A stretch of DNA of 64,000 bases. Origin: Enterococcaceae bacterium OF42-14pH9A. Lineage in GTDB: Bacteria > Bacillota > Bacilli > Lactobacillales > Enterococcaceae. The stretch spans positions 124,001 through 188,000 of the forward strand of contig JAQEYU010000003.1 of the NCBI GenBank assembly GCA_027692465.1, written 5' to 3'. The notes under the pieces were generated by a model. The model saw only the letters and a program-made list of their open reading frames with translations. It was not told where the DNA came from and searched no databases. Numbering within the stretch: position 1 is the first letter of the stretch; each line of letters starts with the position of its first letter. Positions 9,277 through 18,556 of this stretch are shown in pieces. A program made the position numbers and the translations under genes.

Positions 9277-10712
9277 ATTTGGCGTTGAAAAAGTATTTCG
9301 GTTATGACGAATTCCGACCGGGGCAGCGGGAGATCATCGAGAGTCTGCTGTCTGGAAAAAACACGCTGGGGATTTTGCCGACCGGTACCGGAAAAAGCCT
9401 CTGTTATCAGCTGCCGGGGTATCTTTCTGAAGGGCTGGTGGTGATTGTTTCGCCGTTGATCGCATTGATGGAAGATCAGGTGGCTTCGCTGCAAAGAAAT
9501 GGAGAAAAGCGGGCGATTGCCTTGAATTCGCAGCTTTCGCAGGAAGAAAAGCATTACTTGCTGAGCAGACTCCAGCAATATAAATTTTTGTTTCTCAGCC
9601 CTGAGATGCTGCAGAATCAGAAAGTATTGGAAGCATTGAAGCGACAGCAGGTGGCTTTTGTCGTTGTTGACGAAGCCCATTGTCTTTCCCAATGGGGGAT
9701 TGACTTTCGTCCGGAATACCGTCTTTTGCCCCGGGCGCTGCATGGACTGCAGGATCCACCGGTGTTGGCGCTGACTGCAACCGCGACAGCAGCAGTAGCC
9801 AAAGACATTGCTGCTGAGTTGCTGGGTGGCGGGGAAAGTATTTTTCAATATTCTGCGGATCGTCCGAATATTGCTTATTTTGTCTGCCAAACAGAAGAAA
9901 AAGAAATTTGGCTGGAACAGTTTTTGACAAAGCAGCAGGGGAGCGGACTGATCTATTGTGTTACCCGCAGCGAAGTGGAGCATTTGTATGAGCTGTTGAA
10001 AAGCCGCTTTGCTGTCGCATATTATCATGGCGGATTGGCAGGAGATCAGCGGCGACTGCTGCAAGAACAGTTTCTAGCGGGCAAACTGCGGATCATGATT
10101 GCCACCAATGCGTTCGGAATGGGGATCAACAAGGCGGATCTGCGCTTTGTCGTCCATTACCAATTGCCTGACAGTCCGGAAAATTACCTTCAGGAAAGCG
10201 GTCGGGCCGGCAGAGACGGCGAGCCGGCGACAGCCGTGCTTTTGTATCAGCAGGGAGATGAACAGGTCCATCGTTATTTTCGCCAAAAACTGCAGGAAGA
10301 AAGACAGGGCTTTGAGTATCTGATAAACGAAGCCAAAAACAATCCACATTTCCAAAAAATCCATCAGGAATTGACGCCGTTGCAGCAAAAATGGCTCCTG
10401 TTGGCTTCTCAGAAAGAGGGGACGCAACTGGCAGCGCAGCTGGTAACCAACGAGGAGCAAAAGGAACGAAGGCTGCAGGCAATGCTGGCTTATATTCGAA
10501 CACAAGGCTGTCGCAGGGAGTATTTGTTAAGTTACTTTGGTGAAGCAGAGGTTGCAATCCCAAAACGCTGCTGCGATTTTCACGAAAGCGATCTCTATCT
10601 GCAAAACACAGCTGAATCTTCCGAAAATTCGGCTGTGGGAGAGGATAAACAAGCCCATGAAGGTTGGCGCCATACTTTACTAAAATTATTTAAAGATGAA
10701 ATTCCCTTGTGA
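9267..10712 (+). CDS. recQ: ATP-dependent DNA helicase RecQ (short RecS type)
   Basis: 481-aa superfamily 2 3'-5' DNA helicase. Walker A is LPTGTGKSLCYQLP, Walker B is VVDEAHCLSQWG, motif VI is ESGRAGRDGEP, and the zinc-binding cysteines appear near CRREYLLSYFGE and KRCCDFH. It lacks the HRDC domain of long RecQ proteins and resembles B. subtilis RecS in length and gene context. Translation is coupled to the upstream ypbB gene. Confidence 0.92.
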   Translation: MLLNLALKKYFGYDEFRPGQREIIESLLSGKNTLGILPTGTGKSLCYQLPGYLSEGLVVIVSPLIALMEDQVASLQRNGEKRAIALNSQLSQEEKHYLLSRLQQYKFLFLSPEMLQNQKVLEALKRQQVAFVVVDEAHCLSQWGIDFRPEYRLLPRALHGLQDPPVLALTATATAAVAKDIAAELLGGGESIFQYSADRPNIAYFVCQTEEKEIWLEQFLTKQQGSGLIYCVTRSEVEHLYELLKSRFAVAYYHGGLAGDQRRLLQEQFLAGKLRIMIATNAFGMGINKADLRFVVHYQLPDSPENYLQESGRAGRDGEPATAVLLYQQGDEQVHRYFRQKLQEERQGFEYLINEAKNNPHFQKIHQELTPLQQKWLLLASQKEGTQLAAQLVTNEEQKERRLQAMLAYIRTQGCRREYLLSYFGEAEVAIPKRCCDFHESDLYLQNTAESSENSAVGEDKQAHEGWRHTLLKLFKDEIPL

Positions 10713-10742
10713 TTTTTCAGGACACTCGCTGATATCCTGTGG

Positions 10743-10748
10743 TATAAT
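10743..10748 (+). promoter_or_regulatory. Extended -10 promoter for the LysM gene
   Basis: TGGTATAAT (TGN directly before TATAAT) 31 bases upstream of the TTG start. The -35 region is weak. Confidence 0.55.
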
Positions 10749-10779
10749 AGCGAACGAATGATTGCAGGAGGACAGACAA

Positions 10780-11490
10780 TTGAGTAAAAAAGACGATTAC
10801 CAAAACAATGACACACAAGAGCCTTGGGAACAGCCGATTTATGACACTGACAATGAGGACTTGGGATCCCGCGCACAGCAAAGACGCAGTAAAAACGGCA
10901 ATAAGATGTTTTTGATCATTTTAGTCGCCCTACTGGCAGTATCTATCGTAATGCTTGTCGGTTTTTACATGTTGGTGACCCACGACAATAAACGGGCGGC
11001 CGTGCCTGAAAGCAGCACCACTGAAACGACAACTGTTTCCAGCACGACAGCTGAAAGCTCAACTGCCGAAAGTTCCACTTCAGAATCTTCTACAACAGAA
11101 AGTTCCACATCTGAAAGCAGCAGCTCTTCCAGTGAACCGGCAGTTGCTGATCCGAATACGGATGCAAACAATGGGGCCGACACAGCTGAAGGTCAGCAAA
11201 ACAATGGTCAGACAGATCAGGCCAATGAGAATCAAAACGATGCCGCTCAAAACGGAACGGATCAAAATGCCGGTCAACAAGGTCAAACCGACCAGAACAC
11301 GACTGATCAGAATCAAAACCAAACGGATCAGCAAACACAAGCCGGCGATACTGTTACTGTACGTGCCGGTGAAGGTCCGAACCAAGTAGCCGCTCGTGCC
11401 GGCATCTCAGTTGAAACATTGTATCAACTGAACGGAATCGATCCCAACAACTTTATGTTGCATCCGGGACAAGAACTCCGCATTCGCTGA
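10780..11490 (+). CDS. Membrane-anchored LysM-domain protein
   Basis: 236-aa cell-surface protein. A charged cytoplasmic N-terminus leads to one membrane helix (about residues 42-66). A Ser/Thr/Glu repeat-like linker (about 74-120) and an Asn/Gln/Asp-rich linker (about 120-180) then lead to a C-terminal LysM domain (about 188-236) that should bind peptidoglycan. Start is TTG 10780 with AGGAGG at the right spacing. YpbE of B. subtilis sits in the equivalent place after recS. No enzymatic domain is seen. Confidence 0.85.
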   Translation: MSKKDDYQNNDTQEPWEQPIYDTDNEDLGSRAQQRRSKNGNKMFLIILVALLAVSIVMLVGFYMLVTHDNKRAAVPESSTTETTTVSSTTAESSTAESSTSESSTTESSTSESSSSSSEPAVADPNTDANNGADTAEGQQNNGQTDQANENQNDAAQNGTDQNAGQQGQTDQNTTDQNQNQTDQQTQAGDTVTVRAGEGPNQVAARAGISVETLYQLNGIDPNNFMLHPGQELRIR

Positions 11491-11498
11491 GAATTGAG

Positions 11499-11529
11499 GG
11501 TTCATCGTGAAAACGGTGGACCTTTTCTT
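11499..11529 (+). terminator. Terminator after the LysM gene
   Basis: GGTTCATC pairs with GGTGGACC (with G-U pairs) and is followed by TTTTCTT. Confidence 0.6.
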
Positions 11530-11684
11530 ATGCCGATCACCATCATTTCCGCATTTTTTACGTAAAGGTGACGGGCGGATTTGATTGGTGATCTGTAACG
11601 ATCAAGCCTGCCGCAAGAAGCAGGTTGTCGCTTGAAAAAGAGCCGATAACCGAATCTCGCAGGTCAAAAAGAGGAGCAGAAGCA

Positions 11685-12362
11685 GTGGAAAAATTCAACA
11701 TCGCAATTGACGGTCCGGCCTCATCCGGAAAAAGTACGGTAGCCAAGATTCTGGCTAAAGATTACGGGTTTATTTATACCGATACGGGGGCGATGTATCG
11801 CAGCGTGACCTATCTGGCGATCAAACATGGTGTGGCCTTTGATGATGAAGCCGGTCTGGTGGCATTGATCGAAAAATACCCTATCACATTCAGCCAAACA
11901 CCGGCGGGGCAATCCGTGTTTTGTGACCACGAAGATGTGACAGAGGCGGTTCGTTCCACTGAAGTTACCAACAATGTTTCCGAAGTATCCGCTCACGGAA
12001 AAGTCCGGGAAGAGCTGGTCCGCCAGCAGCAGAAGATTGCTGCTGACGGAGGCGTCGTGATGGACGGTCGCGATATCGGAACGGCGGTTCTGCCGGATGC
12101 CCGCGTAAAAATTTTTCTGGTGGCCAGTGTCGAAGAACGGGCAGAACGCCGTTACAAAGAAAATCTCGAAAAAGGGATTCCGACTGATCTGCAGGTGTTA
12201 AAAGAAGAAATTCAACAGCGGGATTATCTGGATTCCCATCGAGAAGTTTCGCCGTTGAAGCAGGCCGACGATGCGGTTCGAATCGATACGACAGGCATGA
12301 GTATCGCCGATGTTGTTCAGGCCATCAAGACTGTCGTTGACGGCAAAATCCTGCAAAAGTGA
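11685..12362 (+). CDS. cmk: Cytidylate kinase
   Basis: 225-aa (d)CMP kinase, phosphorylating CMP/dCMP with ATP in pyrimidine nucleotide metabolism. P-loop [12 protein letters not shown] near the N-terminus; the NMP-binding insert and [14 protein letters not shown] are typical. GTG 11685 is chosen because GAGGAG lies seven bases before it; the in-frame upstream extension has no ribosome site and is not conserved in the family. The cmk-rpsA-der order is conserved in Firmicutes. Confidence 0.94.
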   Translation: MEKFNIAIDGPASSGKSTVAKILAKDYGFIYTDTGAMYRSVTYLAIKHGVAFDDEAGLVALIEKYPITFSQTPAGQSVFCDHEDVTEAVRSTEVTNNVSEVSAHGKVREELVRQQQKIAADGGVVMDGRDIGTAVLPDARVKIFLVASVEERAERRYKENLEKGIPTDLQVLKEEIQQRDYLDSHREVSPLKQADDAVRIDTTGMSIADVVQAIKTVVDGKILQK

Positions 12363-12542
12363 CAAGGATTCGGTTGAAAGATTATTTAATGAGAGATTTT
12401 AGCGGGATAATCCCGATGAAAACAAGAATATTACAAGGAAATAAGAGAAATCGCTTTATTTTTCGCAAATTTTATTTTAAACTTAAGGATGAAGTCTAGA
12501 TAAGCTTTATTTATTATTGTGTTGGTTAGGAGGACATGAGTC

Positions 12543-13769
12543 ATGACAGAATTGAACAATCAAGTAGACGGTACTGAATCAATGGCAGACGCTCTGGAAA
12601 GCTTCGGTGAAGTGAAGATCGGCGATGTTGTCAGAGGAGAAGTATTGGCTGTTGAAGACAAACAGGCCATCGTCGGTATCGAAGGGGCCGGTGTTGAAGG
12701 GGTAGTTCCTGCAAAAGAACTTTCTACTTTACCCGTTGAAGACATCAACGAAATCATCAAGGTAGGGGATGTCTTGGATCTGGTCGTCATCTCGTCCATC
12801 GGTAAAGACAAAGAAAACGGCAGTTACCTGCTTTCAAAACGTCGTCTGGACGCGAAGAAAGTTTGGGAAGATATCGAAAAAGAATTCCAAGCAGGCAACA
12901 TCATCGAAGCACCTGTGACCGATGTTGTAAAAGGCGGCTTGGTGGTAGACGTAGGCGTACGTGGATTCGTACCGGCTTCTATGGTGGAAGATCACTTTGT
13001 AGCTGATTTTTCGGCCTACAAAGGACAAACACTGGCCTTCAAGATTGTTGAAATCGAACCTTCGGAAAACCGCCTGATCTTGTCTCACAAAGCGGTTGTT
13101 GAAGCTGAGAAAGCCGGTAAAAAACAAGAATTACTGTCTTCGATTCAAGAAGGCGATATCATTGAAGGAACAGTTGCCCGTTTGACAGATTTCGGTGCCT
13201 TCGTAGATCTGGGCGGCATCGATGGCTTGGTGCACGTTTCTGAAATTTCTCACAGCCATATTGCTAAACCAAGCGATGCGCTGAAAGTCGGCGACAAAGT
13301 TCAAGTAGCGGTATTGGGCGTCGATCCGGATCGTGAACGTATTTCACTGTCTATAAAAGATACACTGCCCGGACCTTGGGACAACATCGAAGAAGCAGCA
13401 GCACCGGGAACAGTTTTGGACGGTACTGTTAAACGTTTGACCAGTTTCGGTGCATTCGTGGAAGTTTTCCCGGGTGTCGAAGGCTTGGTGCATATTTCAC
13501 AAATCTCTCACAAACATATCGCTACTCCGCATGAAGTACTCCATGAAGGCGACGAAGTAAAAGTGAAAGTTTTGGAAGTCAACCCTCAAGACCATCGGAT
13601 CGCATTGAGCATCAAAGCCTTGGAAGAAAAACCGGCGGATGCAAAAGAAGACGAAGTCGAAGAGGCAGACGATTATGTGATGCCGGAAGAATCTACCGGT
13701 TTCTCTATGGGAGACATCCTCGGTGCAGCACTGAAAAACGATTCAGATGCTGCCGACGAAGAACAATAA
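12543..13769 (+). CDS. rpsA: 30S ribosomal protein S1 homologue (four S1 domains)
   Basis: 408-aa S1 protein of the short Firmicutes type, with four S1 RNA-binding repeats (about 24-95, 110-180, 195-265 and 280-350) and an acidic tail. The third and fourth repeats are most regular (DFGAFVDLGGIDGLVHVSEIS, then SFGAFVEVFPGVEGLVHISQ). The ribosome-binding site is TTAGGAGGAC. A 180-base A/T-rich leader precedes it; I could not identify a firm promoter there. It ends at its own terminator. Confidence 0.94.
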   Translation: MTELNNQVDGTESMADALESFGEVKIGDVVRGEVLAVEDKQAIVGIEGAGVEGVVPAKELSTLPVEDINEIIKVGDVLDLVVISSIGKDKENGSYLLSKRRLDAKKVWEDIEKEFQAGNIIEAPVTDVVKGGLVVDVGVRGFVPASMVEDHFVADFSAYKGQTLAFKIVEIEPSENRLILSHKAVVEAEKAGKKQELLSSIQEGDIIEGTVARLTDFGAFVDLGGIDGLVHVSEISHSHIAKPSDALKVGDKVQVAVLGVDPDRERISLSIKDTLPGPWDNIEEAAAPGTVLDGTVKRLTSFGAFVEVFPGVEGLVHISQISHKHIATPHEVLHEGDEVKVKVLEVNPQDHRIALSIKALEEKPADAKEDEVEEADDYVMPEESTGFSMGDILGAALKNDSDAADEEQ

Positions 13770-13786
13770 ATACCATCGCTAAAATG

Positions 13787-13816
13787 GCCGGGACGTGATT
13801 TCATGTCTCGGCTTTT
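13787..13816 (+). terminator. Terminator after rpsA
   Basis: GCCGGGACGTGA/TCATGTCTCGGC hairpin followed by TTTT. Confidence 0.82.
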
Positions 13817-13908
13817 CTGTCGCTTATAGCCAAAAGAGACGGGCTGTCTTTTTGGGGAGAAAGAGTGACAGCTCGTTTAAGTCTTTTGAAACAAAAGCCG
13901 GTTTAGCT

Positions 13909-13936
13909 TGCAACTTTCCTTTGGATTGGGTAAACT
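13909..13936 (+). promoter_or_regulatory. Promoter for der
   Basis: TTGCAA and TAAACT separated by 16-17 bases, about 85 bases upstream of the der start. Confidence 0.55.
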
Positions 13937-14020
13937 GACAGAGGTCGGAAATAGTTGTCACTAAGCCAAGAGACGATGTGTCTCTTATTTTTATTTAATC
14001 AAAAGAAAGGTGGGATCGCT

Positions 14021-15331
14021 TTGGCAAATCCTACAATCGCGATCGTCGGACGGCCCAACGTCGGTAAGTCTACGATCTTCAACAGAATCGCCGGTGAACG
14101 TATCTCCATCGTTGAAGATACTCCGGGGGTAACACGGGATCGAATCTATGCAACAGGAGAATGGCTGGGTCGGGAGTTTTCGGTAATCGATACAGGGGGG
14201 ATCGACCTGGGGGATGAACCCTTCATGGAGCAGATTAAGCATCAAGCCGAAATCGCAATCGATGAGGCAGACGTGATCGTCTTTGTTGTCAGTGGCAGAG
14301 AAGGCGTCACTGATGCCGATGAGATGGTCGCACGGATCCTTTACCGCAGCAATAAGCCGGTGATTCTGGCGGTCAATAAAATCGATAATCCGGAAATGCG
14401 GGCAGACGTGTATGAGTTTTATTCACTGGGGCTGGGCGAGCCGTTCCCGGTTTCCGGTTCTCATGGTCTCGGGATCGGGGATGTTCTCGATGAAGCCGTC
14501 AAGCATTTTACGACAGAGGTAGAAGAAGAGGACGACAGTGTAATCAAGTTCAGCTTGATCGGCCGCCCCAATGTTGGCAAATCATCTTTGATCAACGCCA
14601 TTTTAGGGGAAGATCGGGTGATTGTATCCGATGTGGAGGGGACCACCCGAGATGCGATCGACACCCACTTCGTTTCGGATTCCGGACAAGAGTTCACTAT
14701 GATCGATACAGCCGGGATGCGTAAGCGGGGCAAGGTCTACGAATCAACTGAAAAATACAGCGTGATGCGGGCGATGCGGGCCATTGAACGCTCCGATGTG
14801 GTTTTGATGATCCTAAACGGGGAAGAAGGGATCCGGGAACAGGACAAACGTGTTGCCGGGTATGCCCATGAAGCCGGCAAAGGAATCATCATCGTCGTGA
14901 ACAAATGGGACTTGGTGAAAAAGGAAACCAATACACTGCGGGACTTTGAGGCTGAGATCCGGGATGAATTCCAGTACTTGGATTACGCACCGATCATCTT
15001 CGTTTCAGCTGTCACCAAGCAGCGTCTGAACAAACTGCCGAACCTGATCGAAGAAGTCAGCATGAGTCAAAATCTGCGGGTACCTTCCGCGCTTTTGAAC
15101 GATGTCATCATGGATGCTGTCGCGATCAATCCGACACCGACGGACAAAGGCAAACGTTTGAAAATCTTTTATGCTACCCAGGTCGCCGTCAAACCACCGA
15201 CCTTTGTGATCTTTGTCAATGAAGAGGAACTGATGCACTTCTCCTATGCTCGTTTTCTGGAAAATCAGATCCGCAAAGCCTTCACTTTTGAAGGTACACC
15301 TATTCGGATTATTCCTCGAAGAAGAAAATAA
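14021..15331 (+). CDS. der: Ribosome biogenesis GTPase Der
   Basis: 436-aa double-GTPase (EngA/Der) needed for 50S subunit assembly. The two G domains each show a P-loop ([11 protein letters not shown] near residue 10; [11 protein letters not shown] near residue 180) and NKxD motifs (NKID, NKWD). A C-terminal KH-like domain ends in a basic tail. TTG 14021 follows AAAGGTGGG; starting there gives the exact family N-terminus ([12 protein letters not shown]). The in-frame extension back to 13955 is rejected. Confidence 0.96.
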   Translation: MANPTIAIVGRPNVGKSTIFNRIAGERISIVEDTPGVTRDRIYATGEWLGREFSVIDTGGIDLGDEPFMEQIKHQAEIAIDEADVIVFVVSGREGVTDADEMVARILYRSNKPVILAVNKIDNPEMRADVYEFYSLGLGEPFPVSGSHGLGIGDVLDEAVKHFTTEVEEEDDSVIKFSLIGRPNVGKSSLINAILGEDRVIVSDVEGTTRDAIDTHFVSDSGQEFTMIDTAGMRKRGKVYESTEKYSVMRAMRAIERSDVVLMILNGEEGIREQDKRVAGYAHEAGKGIIIVVNKWDLVKKETNTLRDFEAEIRDEFQYLDYAPIIFVSAVTKQRLNKLPNLIEEVSMSQNLRVPSALLNDVIMDAVAINPTPTDKGKRLKIFYATQVAVKPPTFVIFVNEEELMHFSYARFLENQIRKAFTFEGTPIRIIPRRRK

Positions 15332-15350
15332 TCACCGCCTGAATGTACTC

Positions 15351-15386
15351 GAGTCGTTGCCTTAGACAGCAACGGCTCGTTTTTTC
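15351..15386 (+). terminator. Terminator after der
   Basis: GAGTCGTTGC/GCAACGGCTC stem and GTTTTTT tail. Confidence 0.88.
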
Positions 15387-15620
15387 TTTTCAGCAAAGGT
15401 CCGGACCAGGCAAGAGGAAAGCAGCCGATTCTTCTTTCGGTGGAAATAGTTTGCTGTTGTCGGGAGGGTCGAAAAAAATAGTGGCTTCGGATTGCTGAAC
15501 CAGGAGTGACAGAGACCGCTGTAACGGAGTTTGTCGGTATTTTTCGACAACAGTCGGCTCCCAAAAAAGTATTTTTTTGTCGAAAAGCAGAAGGATCACG
15601 GAATAAATTGAAAAAATACG
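15387..15620. other. Non-coding stretch upstream of the hup leader
   Basis: About 230 bases with no supported reading frame, no repeat copy and no clear promoter. Confidence 0.4.
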
Positions 15621-15624
15621 GGAA

Positions 15625-15772
15625 ACCGATGATTTTAAGCCTTCAAAATCGGTGTTATCCTTGATATTACGCGATTCTTATGATAACGTATTAACAGAAT
15701 ATTGATGGGAATCAATATTTATCGCGAAAATTTGGACCACTCAAATTTTCGCACTTGATGGTTAAACATCAA
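15625..15772 (+). promoter_or_regulatory. Dyad-rich leader of hup (five inverted repeats)
   Basis: Five consecutive inverted repeats precede the HU gene. They are ACCGAT..AAAATCGGT (15625-15653), GTTATC..GATAAC (15654-15687), AATATTGAT/ATCAATATT (15698-15719), GCGAAAATTTG/CAAATTTTCGC (15724-15752) and TTGATG/CATCAA (15755-15772). The third and fourth are perfect. They may be leader RNA hairpins or protein sites; HU-family autoregulation is known in other bacteria. Confidence 0.6.
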
Positions 15773-15799
15773 AACCCGTGTTGAGGAGGTGAATCATCC

Positions 15800-16075
15800 A
15801 TGGCAAACAAAGCAGAATTGATCGAACAAGTTGCAAAAGCGACTGACTTGACTAAGAAAGACGCAACAGCAGCTGTTGAAGCAGTATTTTCAACAATCCA
15901 AGACGCTTTAGCTAAAGGTGAAAAAGTTCAATTGATCGGTTTCGGTAACTTCGAAGTACGCTCTCGTGCAGAACGTAAAGGTCGTAACCCGCAAACTGGT
16001 GAAGAAATCAAAATCCCTGCAAGCAAAATCCCTGCATTTAAACCGGGGAAAGCGCTCAAAGATGCTGTTAAATAA
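15800..16075 (+). CDS. hup: DNA-binding protein HU
   Basis: 91-aa histone-like protein that bends and compacts DNA as a dimer. It shows the full HU signature, including [20 protein letters not shown] for the DNA-embracing arm and the conserved proline in that arm region. The start is [11 protein letters not shown] after a very strong GAGGAGGTGA site. Codon use is highly biased, as expected for an abundant protein. Monocistronic with its own terminator. Confidence 0.97.
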   Translation: MANKAELIEQVAKATDLTKKDATAAVEAVFSTIQDALAKGEKVQLIGFGNFEVRSRAERKGRNPQTGEEIKIPASKIPAFKPGKALKDAVK

Positions 16076-16085
16076 AACAGTGCTG

Positions 16086-16117
16086 AAGAACTCTTGTTTA
16101 TCAAGGGTTCTTTTTTT
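16086..16117 (+). terminator. Terminator after hup
   Basis: AAGAACTCTTG/CAAGGGTTCTT stem and seven T residues. Confidence 0.88.
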
Positions 16118-16188
16118 GGCCTCAAAATCAGAAAAACCGACTTAAAGGGGAGCGCGTGCTGCTGAGAGAGCGGCTATCTTCTTAAAAA

Positions 16189-16356
16189 ATTTGGCGACCG
16201 CACGTTTGAAAAAATCAGCAGTAGTAATGTTGGTTCATTGTACCGCTATTTATATCATAAATGATGAGTTTCAGCACCACATGAACGTACGTTATTCTTT
16301 GATTCCGGCAGGTCCTCAAAACTGCGAGTCCGGGAGTATTTTTTGATGGCCGCTAA
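16189..16356 (+). repeat. Interspersed repeat element, copy 3 (degenerate)
   Basis: Shares the internal core order of the family: a TAAATGATGAGTTTCAGCACCAC segment analogous to the hairpin arm, then TTCTTTGATTCCGGCAGGTCC. The outer ends are decayed (GGCGACCGCACGTTTGAAAA; GATGGCCGCTAA). Boundaries are approximate. Confidence 0.5.
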
Positions 16357-16463
16357 AACACAGTTCTTTCTAATTTTTCTCATTATATTTTTACATATGA
16401 TCTAAACATGCTATACTGAATCTGAGGATGAAAAGAATTGGGTTGATTTGCAAAAAGATATAA

Positions 16464-16478
16464 AAAATTCTGAAAATT
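16464..16478 (+). promoter_or_regulatory. CodY-like box upstream of the ilv promoter
   Basis: AAAATTCTGAAAATT differs at two positions from the CodY consensus AATTTTCWGAAAATT and ends two bases before the -35. CodY represses ilv operons in Bacilli when branched-chain amino acids and GTP are plentiful. Confidence 0.6.
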
Positions 16479-16480
16479 CA

Positions 16481-16509
16481 TTGACATTCATAATGATTCA
16501 AGATATAGT
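16481..16509 (+). promoter_or_regulatory. Promoter of the ilv operon
   Basis: TTGACA, 17-base spacer, TATAGT. A perfect inverted repeat (ATAATGATT at 16490-16498, AATCATTAT at 16516-16524) encloses the -10. Confidence 0.85.
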
Positions 16510-16565
16510 AAAAAAAATCATTATTTTACGACGAATCTTATAAGAAAGCAAAGGAGACGATTCAG

Positions 16566-16625
16566 ATGCGCAAACACGACAAACGACAAGAAATCGTCAT
16601 TTTAGTCATTTATCAGAGGACTTGA
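16566..16625 (+). CDS. ilv operon leader peptide
   Basis: A 19-residue reading frame, MRKHDKRQEIVILVIYQRT, starts 10 bases after AAAGGAGA. Residues 10-15 are Ile-Val-Ile-Leu-Val-Ile, the three end products (or relatives) of the pathway. Ribosome stalling on these codons under branched-chain amino acid shortage would control the downstream attenuator. A leader peptide attenuator is known for the ilv/leu operon of Lactococcus lactis; this one is called from sequence. Confidence 0.85.
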   Translation: MRKHDKRQEIVILVIYQRT

Positions 16626-16718
16626 AACACGGCTGGCAACAACCCGATGTTTGAGTCCTATTTGCGTTATGAATGGGATTCTGGCAAGTATCCCAGTTCA
16701 TTCGGGGATGCTTTTTTT
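16617..16718 (+). promoter_or_regulatory. Attenuator of the ilv operon
   Basis: A pause hairpin is visible at 16617-16660 (AGGACT..AAACA pairing with TGTTT..AGTCCT). An antiterminator pairs GAATGGGAT (from 16671) with ATCCCAGTTC (to 16699). A terminator pairs AGTATCCC (16687-16694) with GGGATGCT and ends in TTTTTTT (to 16718). Antiterminator and terminator share AGTATCCC, so they exclude each other. Confidence 0.82.
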
Positions 16719-16755
16719 ATTAGACAAGTGAAAGCAGATGAGGGGAGTAATGAAA

Positions 16756-18435
16756 ATGAGAAGTGATCAGATCAAAAAGGGGATCGATGCTGCGCCGGCC
16801 CGCAGTTTGTTGTATGCGACAGGCCAGGTCAAAAACATCGAGGATATGAACAAACCTTTTATTGCGATTTGCAATTCATATATCGATATCGTTCCGGGGC
16901 ACGTCCACTTGCGGGAGTTGGCAGATGTTGCCAAAGAAGCGATCCGTGAAGCAGGAGGGATCCCTTTCGAGTTTAATACTATCGGCGTGGACGACGGGAT
17001 CGCTATGGGTCACCTGGGGATGCGATATTCACTGCCCAGTCGTGAGTTGATCGCTGATTCGGCGGAAACGGTAATCAATGCTCATTGTTTTGACGGTGTG
17101 TTGTATATCCCCAACTGTGACAAGATTACACCGGGGATGATTATGAGTGCAGTTCGGACCAATGTCCCCTCCGTTTTTGTTTCCGGTGGTCCAATGAAAG
17201 CCGGTGTCGATTTGCGGGGGCACCAAACGACATTGTCGACGATGTTTGAAGTTGTCGGTGCATATAAAGAAGGCAACATGTCTGACGAGGAGTTCCGCTT
17301 TATGGAACAGAATGCTTGCCCTTCCTGTGGTTCCTGTGCCGGAATGTTTACTGCGAATTCGATGAACTGTCTGATGGAAATCTTAGGGCTGGCTTTGCCG
17401 GGCAATGGAACTGTCCTGGCAACTTCGCCTGACAGACGAGATCTGGTTCGTCAGGCAGCCAAACAGGTCATGGAAATGGTGGTAAAAGATATCAAGCCAA
17501 GAGACATTGTCACAAAAGAAGCCATCGATGATGCATTCGCCCTCGATATGGCTATGGGAGGCTCAACCAATACCGTTTTGCATACTTTGGCTATCGCTAA
17601 TGAGGCTGAAATCGCTTATCATCTGGAAGACATCAATGAGATTGCCAAACGAGTACCGTATCTTTCCAAAATCGCACCCTCCTCAGCCTACTCAATGCAT
17701 GATGTTCACGAAGCCGGTGGCGTTTCTGCAATCATCAATGAACTGGTGGCAATCGATGGGGCTATCCATCCGGACCGTATCACAGTAACCGGCAAATCTA
17801 TCCGAGAAAATGTTGCGGCGGCAGCCATCACCAATCCGGAAGTCATTCATCCTAAAGAAACGCCTTACAGTCCGGTGGGCGGTTTGTCAATTTTATATGG
17901 GAACATTGCTCCGGAAGGCAGTGTTATCAAAGTCGGCGGGGTCGATCCCAGCGTGAAAGTCTTCACCGGTGAAGCAATCTGCTTTGGCTCCCATGATGAG
18001 GCGGTGGCGGCGATCGATAACCATACCGTACGTGCAGGTCACGTCGTCGTGATTCGTTACGAAGGTCCAAAGGGCGGTCCCGGCATGCCGGAGATGCTGG
18101 CACCGACGTCGAGTATCGTCGGCCGTGGTTTGGGTAAAGACGTTGCTTTGATCACCGACGGCCGCTTTTCGGGAGCTACGCGCGGAATCGCTATCGGACA
18201 TGTTTCACCGGAGGCAGCAGCCGGCGGACCCTTGGCATTGGTTCAAGACGGTGACAAGATCACCATCGATTTGAATGAACGAACCTTGAATGTTGCCCTG
18301 ACAGAAGAAGAGATGGCAGAGCGGAAGGATCAGTTACCGAAGTTTGTTACGAAAGTCAAAAAGGGCTGGTTGGCCCGCTACTCAGCCTTGGTTACCTCCG
18401 CACATACCGGCGGCGTGATGCGTTTGCCGGAATAA
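16756..18435 (+). CDS. ilvD: Dihydroxy-acid dehydratase
   Basis: 559-aa iron-sulfur enzyme dehydrating 2,3-dihydroxy-isovalerate and -methylvalerate to the 2-keto acids, the third common step of valine and isoleucine synthesis. Cluster cysteines appear in NCDKITPGM and [10 protein letters not shown], and the IlvD signature [20 protein letters not shown] is near the C-terminus. ATG 16756 is chosen over two nearby in-frame ATGs because GGGGAG lies eight bases upstream and [11 protein letters not shown] matches the family start. First structural gene after the attenuator. Confidence 0.96.
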   Translation: MRSDQIKKGIDAAPARSLLYATGQVKNIEDMNKPFIAICNSYIDIVPGHVHLRELADVAKEAIREAGGIPFEFNTIGVDDGIAMGHLGMRYSLPSRELIADSAETVINAHCFDGVLYIPNCDKITPGMIMSAVRTNVPSVFVSGGPMKAGVDLRGHQTTLSTMFEVVGAYKEGNMSDEEFRFMEQNACPSCGSCAGMFTANSMNCLMEILGLALPGNGTVLATSPDRRDLVRQAAKQVMEMVVKDIKPRDIVTKEAIDDAFALDMAMGGSTNTVLHTLAIANEAEIAYHLEDINEIAKRVPYLSKIAPSSAYSMHDVHEAGGVSAIINELVAIDGAIHPDRITVTGKSIRENVAAAAITNPEVIHPKETPYSPVGGLSILYGNIAPEGSVIKVGGVDPSVKVFTGEAICFGSHDEAVAAIDNHTVRAGHVVVIRYEGPKGGPGMPEMLAPTSSIVGRGLGKDVALITDGRFSGATRGIAIGHVSPEAAAGGPLALVQDGDKITIDLNERTLNVALTEEEMAERKDQLPKFVTKVKKGWLARYSALVTSAHTGGVMRLPE

Positions 18436-18461
18436 ACGAGCAGAGGTCAAAGCACTATTCG

Positions 18462-18541
18462 AAAGCAGTGGACGAGGATCAGAGTGAGACAGCGGTATGT
18501 GAGATCTACTCCGACCGTTCTTGAAAGATGTCCGCTGCTTT
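18462..18541 (+). other. Long-range stem between ilvD and ilvB
   Basis: AAAGCAGTGGAC (18462-18473) can pair over 12 bases with GTCCGCTGCTTT (18530-18541), with one G-U pair. The 3' arm ends three bases before the ilvB ribosome-binding site GAGGAGG, so the stem could influence ilvB translation or mRNA processing. Confidence 0.45.
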
Positions 18542-18556
18542 GTGAGGAGGGAGCGT

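Noticed and set aside
9273..10064. 263-aa open frame opposite recQ
   Set aside because: Antisense shadow; no ribosome site and no family resemblance.
11025..11330. Tandem-repeat or CRISPR-like pattern in the LysM gene
   Set aside because: The repeats are Ser/Thr/Glu and Asn/Gln codons of a surface-protein linker, without regular repeat-spacer structure.
13955..14020. Longer N-terminus for der
   Set aside because: The extension is not in the family, and the ribosome site fits TTG 14021.
16500..16755. T-box upstream of ilvD
   Set aside because: No T-box sequence (GGTGG-ACCGCG) is present; the leader-peptide attenuator explains the region.
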